A DNA stretch of 54,031 bases from Desulfobulbaceae bacterium (lineage in GTDB: Bacteria > Desulfobacterota > Desulfobulbia > Desulfobulbales > SURF-16), in the NCBI GenBank assembly GCA_023230525.1, contig JALNXE010000018.1:1-54031 (forward strand), in the 5' to 3' direction. Each line of letters opens with the position of its first letter. Position 1 is the stretch's first letter. The translations under genes were made by a program, and so were the position numbers. The notes beneath the pieces were generated by a model. That model was not told the origin of the DNA and ran no database searches. It saw only the letters and a list, made by a program, of their open reading frames with translations. Below, piece after piece: positions 39,294-47,653 of the stretch.

Positions 39294-40117
39294 TGAACCA
39301 CTACTCGGTCAAAGGAGGGAGGGGCATCATAGGTGAAATCATCCAGTGAAAAGGAGGGGGACTCCAGCCAGTCGGTAAGACGGATCTCCATGGTGCTGTT
39401 ATGGGCCAAAGCGGTAACGGTGACTTTGCCGGGTAATGGGCAGTCACCTGCCGTATATTCGTCATAGAGCACGTTGAAAATTTTTTCATCCTGGTCATTA
39501 ATCACAATATGGCGGCGAAGCACGCGCCGCTGCTCGTCAAGCAGGACCAGACTCCTCGTGCCGTTGCCGTAGCTGATGGCAAACCAGTACCCCTGCCCCT
39601 GCCCGTCACGGGTCACATCCAGAATCTTGATTTTGCCGGGATAGAGCCTGCCGATCAGCCAGTAGAAACCATGCTCCGGCAGAAAGCCGGCCGGGGCATA
39701 TTTTGCATAGGTGGTGCCCGTCACCTTGCCTTCATACTGTTTGGATTCAAAAACCGGCACATAACGGAAGGAATCCCCGTCCGTGACCAGGATGGCCAGG
39801 GTCTGTCCAAGCGGGTTGACGGCAAGAAATTTCAGATAAGAGGGGGACATGGCCTGCAGGTAACCGCTGAGGGTTCCTTTCTGCCAGATCGAGGAAAAGG
39901 AAACCGTGGCCTGGGCATCGAGACAGCAGTTGCACAACTGCTGCCCCGCAACGATTTCCCTGAACTCCTGGGTGAGCCGCTCCTTTTCCCGGGCCGAGAT
40001 TTCTTCCATGCCGGGCAGCGCGGCACAACCGGCCAGACAGAAAAGACAAAGGCAGAGAACAGCCCCCTGCCAGCGCCCTGCCCGCTCCCGCCTGCTGCTG
40101 TTAATCCTTTTTGTCAC
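39290..40117 (-). CDS. Putative outer-membrane lipoprotein, LolB/DUF4292-like
   Basis: A 275-residue lipoprotein. A basic N-terminus and hydrophobic leader end in LAGC, so lipidation at Cys31 is likely. The mature part (QATVSFSSIWQKGTLSGYLQ, SPSYLKFLAVNPLGQTLAIL) resembles a LolB/LolA-type half-barrel that holds lipid. A cysteine-rich patch (QLCNCC) follows the leader. A role in lipoprotein or lipid handling at the outer membrane is inferred, not proven. The start (GTG at 40117) overlaps the TPR gene by 17 bases and has no ribosome-binding site, suggesting coupling. It overlaps the next gene by four bases. Confidence 0.7.
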   Translation of the reverse strand: MTKRINSSRRERAGRWQGAVLCLCLFCLAGCAALPGMEEISAREKERLTQEFREIVAGQQLCNCCLDAQATVSFSSIWQKGTLSGYLQAMSPSYLKFLAVNPLGQTLAILVTDGDSFRYVPVFESKQYEGKVTGTTYAKYAPAGFLPEHGFYWLIGRLYPGKIKILDVTRDGQGQGYWFAISYGNGTRSLVLLDEQRRVLRRHIVINDQDEKIFNVLYDEYTAGDCPLPGKVTVTALAHNSTMEIRLTDWLESPSFSLDDFTYDAPPSFDRVVVQ

Positions 40118-41891
40118 GGTTTTGCAGAGCCTTCATCGCAGCCAGGGCATGGGCCTTTTTCACTTCATCGGTATACAGGCTCACGGCCTTGCCGTAGGCC
40201 TCCACCGCCTTCTGCAGCTCGCCGGCCTGCTGATAGGCATCGCCGAGATGCTCCTGAATGGTCGGGTCATCGGACTGCATGCCTGCGGCAACCTCAAGTT
40301 CCTTGACCGCCTCCCCGTACCTGGCCATCTTGAAATAGACCCAGCCCAGGGAATCGCGGACAAACCCGTCATCAGGCTTGAGATCCACCGCCCGTTTGAC
40401 GTACTCCAGGGCCTTTTCCAGGTTGATGCCCCGGTCCGCCCAGGTATAGCCCACATAATTCAGGGCATAGGCATCGTCCGGCGTAAGGGACAGCACCTGC
40501 TCCATCTTGGCCACTGCCTCATCAGGGGCGCCGATCCGGTCGAGATACAGGCCGTATTCGAAAACGACCCTGGGATTTTCCGGAAAGGCCAGCATGGCCT
40601 GATTGAAAACTTCGCGGCCGGCCGCCGGATCCCCCTCCTCCCGCAGCAGACTGGCCAGGAGAAAGTAAAAAGCAGGCCGCCGGGTATCCTCACCGGCAAT
40701 GACACTGCGTAAAAGAGTGGCGGCTCGCTGGTTGTCTTTTTCACCGAGCAGGATCTGGGCCAGCATCAGAATCGATTCCTCGTAATCCTTGCTGGTGACC
40801 GGCACCTCCTGCAAAATCGTCTTGGCCTTATTCGTGTCACCGGACTCGTAATAGGTCAGGGCAAGCATTGATCTGGCCACATCCTTGTTCTCATCCTGGG
40901 TGAGCATCTTCTCAAAAAGGGCGATGGCCTCGGGGTACCGTTTTTCATCCAGCAGCACCCGGCCAATGGCCAGATCGACAACCGCCGTTTCCGTGGTGTA
41001 ATTTTTCAGCTCATTCAACTCGGCCAGCGCTGCGTCGACTTTGCCCTGCATGATATACAGGCGTGCCAGGCGGCCCCGGATTTTGGTATTTGCCTCGTCA
41101 TCCTCCAGCAGCCGCTTATAAATCGCCGCGGCCTCGTCATACTTCTGCCGGTATTCATAGAGATCCGCAGCCTCATAGGCCAGCATGGGCGACCAGTTCA
41201 AAGTCAGCGCCTTGTCATAGGCCTCCATGGCCTTGTCGTAATAGTTGAGTTCCCGGTACAACTTGGCCAGATAGCTGTAACCGGCATAGGACTTGTCGTC
41301 CACCGCCACCAGTTTCTCCAGCATCTTCTGGGCCTCCTGGTAATCCCGGTCACTGGCGGAAAGGGCGCCGAGCATGAGTAAGGCCTGGGGGTCATCCGGG
41401 GCGATCTTCAGGATCGCCTCATACACGGCTCGGGCCTGATCATGCTGGCCCATGGAGCTGTAAACATTGCCCAGCAGCAGTCTGTTCTGGATATTGGCCG
41501 GATCCTCCTCGATCATCTTCTCCAGCTGAACAATGGCCTGCTCCTTTTTGCCCATGTTGAAAAGCAGAACAGCCAGTTTCTGGTTCACATAGACGGCCTG
41601 GGGATCGCAGACCAGGGCCTTTTCATAAGCCTCCATGGCCTCTTCGTACTTTTCTTCGGCCTCGGCGGATTTACCCCAGAGAAAATAAAAGTAGGAGCAG
41701 GCGGAATCAGCGGGCTCTTCGCTGCTTTCGGCAGTGACGGATTCACCGGCTTTCAGGGTAGGGCCCGTGGCCTGGCTGCCGCCTGAGCATGAGCTGTTGC
41801 CGAGGAAAAACAGCATTGACAGGCCTATTACCCCGGCGGAAGCCAGGTGCCTTTTCCAGGGAGAATGTAGGGAAGGATTTTTTTTCAGCAT
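40101..41891 (-). CDS. Tetratricopeptide-repeat lipoprotein
   Basis: A 596-residue exported protein. The leader ends at GNSSC, a poor but possible lipobox (Cys35). From about 65 to 590 it is built of TPR units of about 34 residues; clear ones include AEEKYEEAMEAYEKALVCDP, GQHDQARAVYEAILKIAPDD, LNYYDKAMEAYDKALTL and RYGEAVKELEVAAG near the end. I estimate 12-15 repeats. Such proteins are scaffolds in envelope processes or secretion of exopolysaccharide, and the next gene encodes a LolB-like lipoprotein, so an envelope role is likely. The ATG at 41891 opens the gene. Confidence 0.85.
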   Translation of the reverse strand: MLKKNPSLHSPWKRHLASAGVIGLSMLFFLGNSSCSGGSQATGPTLKAGESVTAESSEEPADSACSYFYFLWGKSAEAEEKYEEAMEAYEKALVCDPQAVYVNQKLAVLLFNMGKKEQAIVQLEKMIEEDPANIQNRLLLGNVYSSMGQHDQARAVYEAILKIAPDDPQALLMLGALSASDRDYQEAQKMLEKLVAVDDKSYAGYSYLAKLYRELNYYDKAMEAYDKALTLNWSPMLAYEAADLYEYRQKYDEAAAIYKRLLEDDEANTKIRGRLARLYIMQGKVDAALAELNELKNYTTETAVVDLAIGRVLLDEKRYPEAIALFEKMLTQDENKDVARSMLALTYYESGDTNKAKTILQEVPVTSKDYEESILMLAQILLGEKDNQRAATLLRSVIAGEDTRRPAFYFLLASLLREEGDPAAGREVFNQAMLAFPENPRVVFEYGLYLDRIGAPDEAVAKMEQVLSLTPDDAYALNYVGYTWADRGINLEKALEYVKRAVDLKPDDGFVRDSLGWVYFKMARYGEAVKELEVAAGMQSDDPTIQEHLGDAYQQAGELQKAVEAYGKAVSLYTDEVKKAHALAAMKALQNRDKKD

Positions 41892-41992
41892 CGCATAAGG
41901 ATTGAAATTTTTTAATAAAATTGGCTGCCAGGGCTATTCTACCATTCAACATCAAGGAATTCCAGCATTTAATAACTGGTGATCATCAGCCT

Positions 41993-42556
41993 TCAGATTA
42001 ATTTCAGTACCTCCCCGGCCCGCTGGTCCAGATTAACAATACCTCGGCTCAGCAGGCTAAACCGGCAGCACAGCCGCTCATCACAACAGAGCCCCTTGAC
42101 CAGCACGTTCAGGTGCTCCATGTAGGAAAGGTTCAGGGCCGCCTTGCCCTGTTCATGCACCAGGGGAATGGCCGGCTGGATCACCACCAGGTCCGAAAAG
42201 AAGCTGTTTGTCACCGCAAAGCAGTGATCCAGATAGCTTTCCAGTTCGGCAAAATCGACCGCTGTGCCACCCTGGATATCAGCCAGGGTATAGGCCATCA
42301 TGTCCAGGGGGGTCCGGTCGCTGATAAAAGGGCCTGCGGCGCCTTGCCAGACCTTTTCCGCCGCCTCCACCACCTTGTGCTGGATCCAGAGGCGGGTATG
42401 GAAATCCATGGCCGCGGAAGGGTCCAGGCCATGGCGGCTAAACACCTCGCTGGTGGTGGTCTGCAGAAATTCCAGGCCGCTGCGCCCGGCAATCTCCCGG
42501 GCCAGGGTTGTTTTGCCGGTGCGATGGCTGCCGCAGAGGCCGATGCCCTTGGTCAT
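41993..42556 (-). CDS. P-loop ATPase/kinase, AAA_28 (NadR-like) type
   Basis: A 187-residue cytoplasmic protein. Walker A is GSHRTGKTT (9-17), followed by GLEFLQTTTSEVF, FHTRLWIQHKVVEAAEKVW, the acidic FISDRTPLDMMAYTL and a helical C-terminus. The fold resembles AAA_28, related to the nicotinamide ribonucleoside kinase domain of NadR and to small-molecule kinases. The substrate is unknown. Its ATG overlaps the pdxA stop (ATGA), so it is coupled to vitamin B6 synthesis, which suggests a cofactor or nucleoside phosphorylation role, but that is inference. Confidence 0.75.
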   Translation of the reverse strand: MTKGIGLCGSHRTGKTTLAREIAGRSGLEFLQTTTSEVFSRHGLDPSAAMDFHTRLWIQHKVVEAAEKVWQGAAGPFISDRTPLDMMAYTLADIQGGTAVDFAELESYLDHCFAVTNSFFSDLVVIQPAIPLVHEQGKAALNLSYMEHLNVLVKGLCCDERLCCRFSLLSRGIVNLDQRAGEVLKLI

Positions 42557-43563
42557 GGCGCGCTGCCGCTCCGGTTGGCAATGATCTCTTTCGCCATGGC
42601 CACCGCCGCGGCGAGACTGGCCGGATCGGCCTTGCCCTGGCCTGCGATATCGTAGGCCGTGCCGTGGTCCACCGAGGTCCGGACAATGGGCAGGCCGATG
42701 GTCACATTCACCCCATCCTTGAAATGCAGCAGCTTGAAGGGAATCAGCCCCTGGTCATGATACATGCACACCACGGCGTCAAACTCCCCGGACACGGCCT
42801 TGTGAAAAACCGTGTCGGCCGGATAGGGGCCGCTGATCTGCCAGCCGGCCCGCTGGGCGCGCTGGACGGCCGGGCGGATCAGGGTCTCTTCCTCGTCACC
42901 GAACATGCCGTCCTCGCCGGCATGGGGATTGAGCGCCGCCACCGCCAGGCGAGGCACGGCAATGGCAAAATCCTGCTGCAGGGATCTTGCGGTCATGGCA
43001 ATCAGTTTATCGATTTTTTCAGGGGTCAAGGCCCGGGGCACGGCAGCAAGCGGGGTATGGATGGTAACCAGGGTGACCCGCAGCCTGGTGCCGGCCATCA
43101 TCATGGCATAGTCACTACTCTCGCAGAGGGAGGCCAGCATCTCGGTGTGGCCCGGAAAGGCGTAGCCCGCCTCATTGAGGGCTTTTTTGGTAATGGGACA
43201 GGTGGTCATGCCGCTGAAAACCTGCTGCCGGATCAGCTGCACGGCGGTCTCGATACAGCGCGCCATGGCCCTGCCGGTCTGAATGTCCGGCCGGCCCCAG
43301 CTGAGGCTTGCCTGCTCAAGATCAGGAAAATCAGTTGGCCGCAGAACGGGGATGACTCGGGGCTCCACCTCATCACCGGGCTGCCAGTCGACAACCCTGG
43401 CCGGAATCGCAAGCTTTCGGCTGCACCACCTGAGCACCTCGGGATCCCCCACCACCACTACCGGGGAATCGGCGGCAACATGGCCTGCCCCGGCAAAAAA
43501 CTTGAGAATGATTTCCGGGCCGATCCCCACCGGGCAGCCCATTGTGATGGCCAGCGGTTTCAT
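42553..43563 (-). CDS. pdxA: 4-hydroxythreonine-4-phosphate dehydrogenase
   Basis: A 336-residue PdxA of the DXP-dependent pyridoxal-phosphate pathway. The start ITMGCPVGIGPEIILK, GHTEMLA (first metal-binding His), LNPHAGEDGMFGDEE and CMYHDQGLIPFKLL (further metal His residues) are all present. Usual length. The ATG at 43563 has AGGAAG eleven bases upstream. It is separated from yraN by a 167-base gap with diverged short repeats, and is followed directly by the AAA_28 gene. Confidence 0.95.
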   Translation of the reverse strand: MKPLAITMGCPVGIGPEIILKFFAGAGHVAADSPVVVVGDPEVLRWCSRKLAIPARVVDWQPGDEVEPRVIPVLRPTDFPDLEQASLSWGRPDIQTGRAMARCIETAVQLIRQQVFSGMTTCPITKKALNEAGYAFPGHTEMLASLCESSDYAMMMAGTRLRVTLVTIHTPLAAVPRALTPEKIDKLIAMTARSLQQDFAIAVPRLAVAALNPHAGEDGMFGDEEETLIRPAVQRAQRAGWQISGPYPADTVFHKAVSGEFDAVVCMYHDQGLIPFKLLHFKDGVNVTIGLPIVRTSVDHGTAYDIAGQGKADPASLAAAVAMAKEIIANRSGSAP

Positions 43564-43649
43564 AGATAATGCAACTTCCTGACTTGGTTTATTATGCCGT
43601 CATAGCGGGATTTTTGTGACATGGCTGCCGCCATGATCTCCGTCGTGGA

Positions 43650-43730
43650 ATTCAGGAGACAGAAACCAGAAAACAGATTCCCTTACCTTTTACTCTTGCT
43701 CCTGGCTTCCGGCCTCCGCATTTCCGGCCT
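43650..43730. repeat. Diverged short-repeat element between yraN and pdxA
   Basis: Left: TTCAGGAGACAGAAACCAGA. Right: CTTGCTCCTGGCTTCCGGCC then TCCGCATTTCCGGCC. The arms pair only partly. On the coding strand the right arm begins right after the yraN stop, as in the other repeat elements. Confidence 0.45.
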
Positions 43731-44096
43731 TCACGGACTGAGATCAAAGGCGTTCTGCACAAGCTCTACTTCCGCCGTTTCTCCCGGCCGCACCGAGACA
43801 ACGTCAAAACGGGCCGGCTGCTCCGTGCCGCCGTGGGTGATCAGATAGTGCAGCGCCACCCTGGAAATATTCAGGCATTTCCTGGCGGTCAGGGCCGCAA
43901 GGGGGGAACCGAACCTTTCCTGGGTGCGGGTCTTCACCTCGATAAAGACCAGGGTCGCCCCATCCCGGGCAATCAGATCGATTTCACCGTGCCGTGTCCG
44001 GTAATTTGCCGTGACGATTTTATAGCCGCGCTTTTCCAGATACTTACGGGCGATTTCCTCGCCCTCTTTTCCGATGCTCTGCCGGTGTCGGCTCAT
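43731..44096 (-). CDS. YraN family (UPF0102) nuclease-like protein
   Basis: A 121-residue protein of the YraN/UPF0102 group, a predicted Holliday-junction-resolvase-like fold. GKEGEEIARKYLEKRGYKIV, NYRTRHGEIDLIARDG and FIEVKTRTQERFG give the E-GEID-EVK nuclease-type signature. Function is still unknown in the family. It follows rnhB by 15 bases, the usual neighbour. The ATG at 44096 has AAGGGC just upstream. Confidence 0.9.
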   Translation of the reverse strand: MSRHRQSIGKEGEEIARKYLEKRGYKIVTANYRTRHGEIDLIARDGATLVFIEVKTRTQERFGSPLAALTARKCLNISRVALHYLITHGGTEQPARFDVVSVRPGETAEVELVQNAFDLSP

Positions 44097-44111
44097 GATC
44101 GCCCTTGCCCA

Positions 44112-44744
44112 TTACCCAGCCAGCAGCTCCTGCACCCCGCTGAAGGTCTTGCGGTGGATCTCGCAGGGACCGAATTGTCTCAGCAGGTCTCTATGCTCTT
44201 TTGTCGGATACCCCTTGTGTTTCTCGAAATTATAGCAGGGATAGGTGGCGTGATAATCCCGCATGATTTTATCCCGGGTCACCTTGGCGACAATGGAGGC
44301 GGCAGCGATGGAAGCGCTCTTGGATTCACCTTTGACAAGCGCTTGCTGGTTCACTTGGAGAGGAACGGTAAACTTACCGTCAACAAGAAGGAAATCAGGC
44401 ATGGCGGGCAGCTCGAGCACAGCCCTTTTCATGGCAAGCAATGACGCCTGCAGGATATTGATCTCGTCAATCTCCTCAGGGGATGCGACCCCGACGCCAA
44501 TGGGAATCCCCATGCCGGTCAGGGTCGCAAACAGGGTATCTCTCTGTTTCTCGGTCAGCTTTTTTGAATCCTGAAAGAGAGAATACCGGCAATCGGCCGG
44601 CAGAATAACCGAGGCAGCGACAACGGGGCCGGCCAAGGGTCCCCGGCCGGCCTCATCCACCCCGGCCACCAGAAGGACACCTTTTCCGGTCAGCTCACGC
44701 TCAAAGGAAAAGGTATCCCACTCTGCAGGCAACGCGGCCGACAA
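44112..44744 (-). CDS. rnhB: Ribonuclease HII
   Basis: A 210-residue RNase HII that removes ribonucleotides from DNA. GVDEAGRGPLAGPVV (about 28-42) holds the first two catalytic acids; LLVDGKF, SKSASIAAASIVAKVTRD and PTKEHRDLLRQFGPCEIHR follow. The start appears to be a TTG at 44744 immediately after the rplS stop (TAATTG), without a ribosome-binding site, implying reinitiation; a start further in would cut the conserved core too closely. Confidence 0.95.
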   Translation of the reverse strand: MSAALPAEWDTFSFERELTGKGVLLVAGVDEAGRGPLAGPVVAASVILPADCRYSLFQDSKKLTEKQRDTLFATLTGMGIPIGVGVASPEEIDEINILQASLLAMKRAVLELPAMPDFLLVDGKFTVPLQVNQQALVKGESKSASIAAASIVAKVTRDKIMRDYHATYPCYNFEKHKGYPTKEHRDLLRQFGPCEIHRKTFSGVQELLAG

Positions 44745-45092
44745 TTAAATAATACCCTTCTCCCGGATTCTGGCAGCCTTGCCGCGCAGGTTGCGGAGAT
44801 AGTACAGTTTGGAGCGCCGTACCCGTCCCTGGCTGTTCACCTCGATTTTCTCCACCCGGGGAGAATGAATGGGGAAGGTCTTTTCCACCCCGACACCGTG
44901 GGAAATCTTGCGCACGGTGAAATTCGCGCCCATGGTTCCGCGTTTTCTGCCGATGACAACGCCCTTGAAAATCTGCACCCTCTCTTTGGCGCCCTCGACA
45001 ATACGAATGTGAACGCTGACGGTATCCCCGGTCTGGAATTTGGGGATGTCATAACGCATGTTCTCTTTTTCAATCCGCTCTAACATATTCAT
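44745..45092 (-). CDS. rplS: 50S ribosomal protein L19
   Basis: A 115-residue L19 at the 30S-50S interface. PKFQTGDTVSVHIRIVEGAK, ERVQIFKGVVIGRKRG, FTVRKISHGVGVEKTFP and RSKLYYLRNLRGKAARI are all present. It follows the usual rpsP-rimM-trmD-rplS order with an RNA methyltransferase gene inserted between trmD and rplS. Two possible starts are two codons apart (45092 and 45086). Confidence 0.98.
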   Translation of the reverse strand: MNMLERIEKENMRYDIPKFQTGDTVSVHIRIVEGAKERVQIFKGVVIGRKRGTMGANFTVRKISHGVGVEKTFPIHSPRVEKIEVNSQGRVRRSKLYYLRNLRGKAARIREKGII

Positions 45093-45164
45093 AATGCTCT
45101 ATTCCTGTTTTTTCTGGTGTTAATTCTAGCTGAAATACACTGTTAAATATTTTTTTATGCATCT

Positions 45165-45761
45165 TTATTCTTCACGTCTGCCCAGCAGGCGGTCAAACAC
45201 GATGGACACCGCCGACCGCACCGAGAGATGCCGGTAATCGCCATAGCCGCTGATGGGGGGCAGCATGTGGTCCACTCCCGCCAAGGCCTGCTCGGTAAGC
45301 CCCCAGGCCGTGCCGAAAAGAAGCAGCACATGGGTGCCGGCATGTATCTTTTGCCGCATGGCGCCAAAGGAGATGCTTTTGGCATGCTCCCGGGCACTGG
45401 TGGCCACCACCAGCGGCTTGTGTCCGTTCACTGCCGCCAGCTCATAGAGGCTCTGCAGGTCGTCACAAATCTTAATGGAGGCAAAGGCCTCTTTTCTGTC
45501 CGTGTTGTAACGGGCCCCATAGCCGTCCTGCCAGTGACTGACAATCTCCCCCACCAGTTTCTGCTGATCCCGGTAAGGGGTGACGATGTAATAGGTGCCG
45601 ATCCCGAAGGTCCTGCCGGCCCGGGCAATATCGTGGATATCGAGATTGGTTACCGCCGAACCGATGATTTCCTGATTCTTATTGTAAACAGGATAATGCA
45701 CCAGGGCAACATCCACCTGCACCGGCCAATGTGCTGCAGAGCCATCTGATTTCTCTTTCAC
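45165..45761 (-). CDS. SPOUT-like RNA methyltransferase (PF09936 type)
   Basis: About 198 residues. VALVHYPVYNKNQEIIGSAV, TNLDIHDIARAGRTFGIGTY, YIVTPYRDQQ, then LLLFGTAWGLTEQAL and LPPISGYGDYRHLSVRSAVS form a SPOUT-type knot typical of the PF09936 (SAM-dependent RNA methyltransferase) family found next to trmD in several bacteria. The target RNA is unknown. I chose the GTG at 45761, which overlaps the trmD stop (GTGA); a GTG three codons earlier (45770) is also possible. Confidence 0.85.
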   Translation of the reverse strand: MKEKSDGSAAHWPVQVDVALVHYPVYNKNQEIIGSAVTNLDIHDIARAGRTFGIGTYYIVTPYRDQQKLVGEIVSHWQDGYGARYNTDRKEAFASIKICDDLQSLYELAAVNGHKPLVVATSAREHAKSISFGAMRQKIHAGTHVLLLFGTAWGLTEQALAGVDHMLPPISGYGDYRHLSVRSAVSIVFDRLLGRREE

Positions 45762-46507
45762 GCTTCGCACTTTGTTTCAAGCAGCACGCCGTGCTTTTTG
45801 AGCACCTGCAGTTCCTTTTTGCTGAAGGTCATTGCCGCCAGCAGATCGGGACGTTTCTGCCGGGTCATGCTGATCCCGGCCGCAAACCGCCACTCGGCTA
45901 TTTTCAGGTGATCACCGGAAAGAAGCACTTCCGGCACCTCATATCCTTCAAAATCCCGGGGCCGGGTGTACTGGGGATACTTGACCCCCCCTCTGCTGAA
46001 GGTATCACAGGTAACTGACCCTTCGCAGCCGAGCACCCCGGGCAGCAGCCGGGTGACGGAATCGATGATCACCATGGCCGCCAGTTCACCGCCGGTGAGG
46101 ATATAATCGCCGATGGAAATCTCCTCATCGACGAAATGCTGCCGGATCCGTTCATCCACCCCTTCATAGCGGCCGCAGATCAGAATCAGATCCTGCCGGC
46201 GGGAAAATTCCGCCGCCACCTCCTGGTTGTATCGTCTGCCCTGGGGCGAGAGCAGCACCACATGGCTTTTTTCATGCCCCAGCCTGGTCTGCCGGATGGC
46301 CGCGGCCAGGGGTTCCGGCTTCATGACCATACCCTCGCCGCCGCCAAAGGGCCGGTCATCGGTCATGGCATGCTTATCCGTGGCAAAATCCCGGATATTG
46401 ACCAGTTCAACCTCAATCTGGCCGGCCAGCAGAGCCCGGCGGATAATGCCTTCCTGCAGTGGCGACTCCAGCAGATTCGGGAAAATGGTCAGGACATGAA
46501 AACGCAT
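45758..46507 (-). CDS. trmD: tRNA (guanine37-N1)-methyltransferase
   Basis: A 249-residue TrmD that methylates G37 of tRNAs reading CNN and prevents frameshifting. FHVLTIFPNLLESPLQEGII, DDRPFGGGEGMVMKPEPL, LICGRYEGVDERI and the knot ISIGDYILTGGELAAMVIID are conserved, with PQYTRPRDFEGYEVPEVLLS and GDHLKIAEWR toward the end. It overlaps the rimM stop by one base. Confidence 0.97.
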   Translation of the reverse strand: MRFHVLTIFPNLLESPLQEGIIRRALLAGQIEVELVNIRDFATDKHAMTDDRPFGGGEGMVMKPEPLAAAIRQTRLGHEKSHVVLLSPQGRRYNQEVAAEFSRRQDLILICGRYEGVDERIRQHFVDEEISIGDYILTGGELAAMVIIDSVTRLLPGVLGCEGSVTCDTFSRGGVKYPQYTRPRDFEGYEVPEVLLSGDHLKIAEWRFAAGISMTRQKRPDLLAAMTFSKKELQVLKKHGVLLETKCEA

Positions 46508-47055
46508 CAGTCGTTCATTTCCAGGAGTCCTTCCGGAGGATCAACCGTAATCGTTGCGGTCTCTGGGTCGATGGCCACCACAAATTCATCCAGGGCAGGA
46601 ATCAGATACTCCCGGCCCCGGTCTGCGACCACAAGTATATCGTGGGCCCCGGTGGCCATCAAGCGGCTCACCGTGCCCAACTGCCGCCCCTGGGTAGTAA
46701 CGACGGCCATTCCCAGCAGATCGTGCCAGTAAAATTCATCCCCGGTAAGCTCAGGTATCTCGTGGTGGGCAATGAGAACCTGGCTGCCTACCAACAACTC
46801 GGCCTGGCTGCGGGTATCAACCCCGGCAAGCTTTATGACGGCAAGTTGCCCCTGGCTGCGGCAGCTGTGAAGGTCGTATGACCTCGCCGCGCCCTCTCCA
46901 GGGGGCTGAACAATCAGTTTCCTGTATGATTTAAAATTTTCAGGATTACCTGAATAGGGATAAACTTTAATTTCTCCCTTGATGCCATGGGGCCTGCCGA
47001 TTTCACCAACCGGCAACTCCCGGCCCTCGGCCTGCGCATTTTCTTCGCTGTTCAA
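46507..47055 (-). CDS. rimM: 16S rRNA processing protein RimM
   Basis: RimM, about 182 residues from the chosen start, matching the E. coli length. The N-terminal barrel begins LPVGEIGRPHGIKGEIKVYP, and the C-terminal PRC-barrel-like part includes EFYWHDLLGMAVVT and LIPALDEFVVAIDPE. It binds S19 during 30S head assembly. I chose TTG at 47055, 22 bases after the khpA stop with CGGAG about ten bases upstream; a longer GTG frame (47130) would overlap khpA by 52 bases and add an unconserved basic stretch. Confidence 0.93.
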   Translation of the reverse strand: MNSEENAQAEGRELPVGEIGRPHGIKGEIKVYPYSGNPENFKSYRKLIVQPPGEGAARSYDLHSCRSQGQLAVIKLAGVDTRSQAELLVGSQVLIAHHEIPELTGDEFYWHDLLGMAVVTTQGRQLGTVSRLMATGAHDILVVADRGREYLIPALDEFVVAIDPETATITVDPPEGLLEMND

Positions 47056-47077
47056 CGGTTTACGTCTCCGGGACGTA

Positions 47078-47308
47078 TTATTCAACAATTTCCAGTCTGG
47101 CTCTCTTGTTCTGCCGTGTTGCCGCGGCACTCAACAGAACCCTGATAGCCCTGGCGGTTCTCCCCTGCTTGCCGATGACCTTGCCCAAGTCATCCTTTGC
47201 CACCCGGAGTTCAACCACCACCGCATCTTCCTGGGCAGTTTCGTTCACCTCCACCGCCTGCGGCTGGTCAACAAGCGATGTTGCAATAAAGTTTACCAGT
47301 TCTTTCAT
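47078..47308 (-). CDS. khpA: KH-domain RNA-binding protein KhpA
   Basis: A 76-residue single-KH protein. The KH core VAKDDLGKVIGKQGRTARAI has the GxxG loop (GKQG). KhpA-type proteins bind RNA globally and are encoded between rpsP and rimM in many bacteria, as here. The ATG at 47308 (MKELVNFIATSLV) gives the normal length. Confidence 0.95.
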   Translation of the reverse strand: MKELVNFIATSLVDQPQAVEVNETAQEDAVVVELRVAKDDLGKVIGKQGRTARAIRVLLSAAATRQNKRARLEIVE

Positions 47309-47336
47309 AGGAATTTTCTGCCAAACAGTCAAAAGA

Positions 47337-47579
47337 CTATGCAGTTACCGCCATTTTCAAAAGATTTTTCACGGTATCGGTCGGCTGCGCGCCCTGATCC
47401 AGCCAGCTCTGCAGCTTATCCTTCTGAATGGTGAGTGCCGCAGGCTGCTGCATCGGGTCATAGGTTCCGACAATGGCGAGAAACTTGCCGTCCCGCTTGG
47501 ACTCTGAATTTGCCACAACGATACGATAGAAAGGTTTTTTCTTCTTGCCCAGTCTGGTGAGACGAATTCTTACTGCCAT
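47337..47579 (-). CDS. rpsP: 30S ribosomal protein S16
   Basis: An 80-residue S16: MAVRIRLTRLGKKKKPFYRI, VVANSESKRDGKFLAIVGTY and DPMQQPAALTIQ are family-typical. It helps fold the 5' domain of 16S rRNA. It follows ffh by 74 bases, starting the rpsP-khpA-rimM-trmD run, with GGAGG just upstream of the ATG. Confidence 0.98.
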   Translation of the reverse strand: MAVRIRLTRLGKKKKPFYRIVVANSESKRDGKFLAIVGTYDPMQQPAALTIQKDKLQSWLDQGAQPTDTVKNLLKMAVTA

Positions 47580-47653
47580 ACTCTGTTTTCCTCCTTAACC
47601 GGCTGTGCCGGGGTTGTTTATTGACTTTAACACTTATTATTTTATCTTATATT

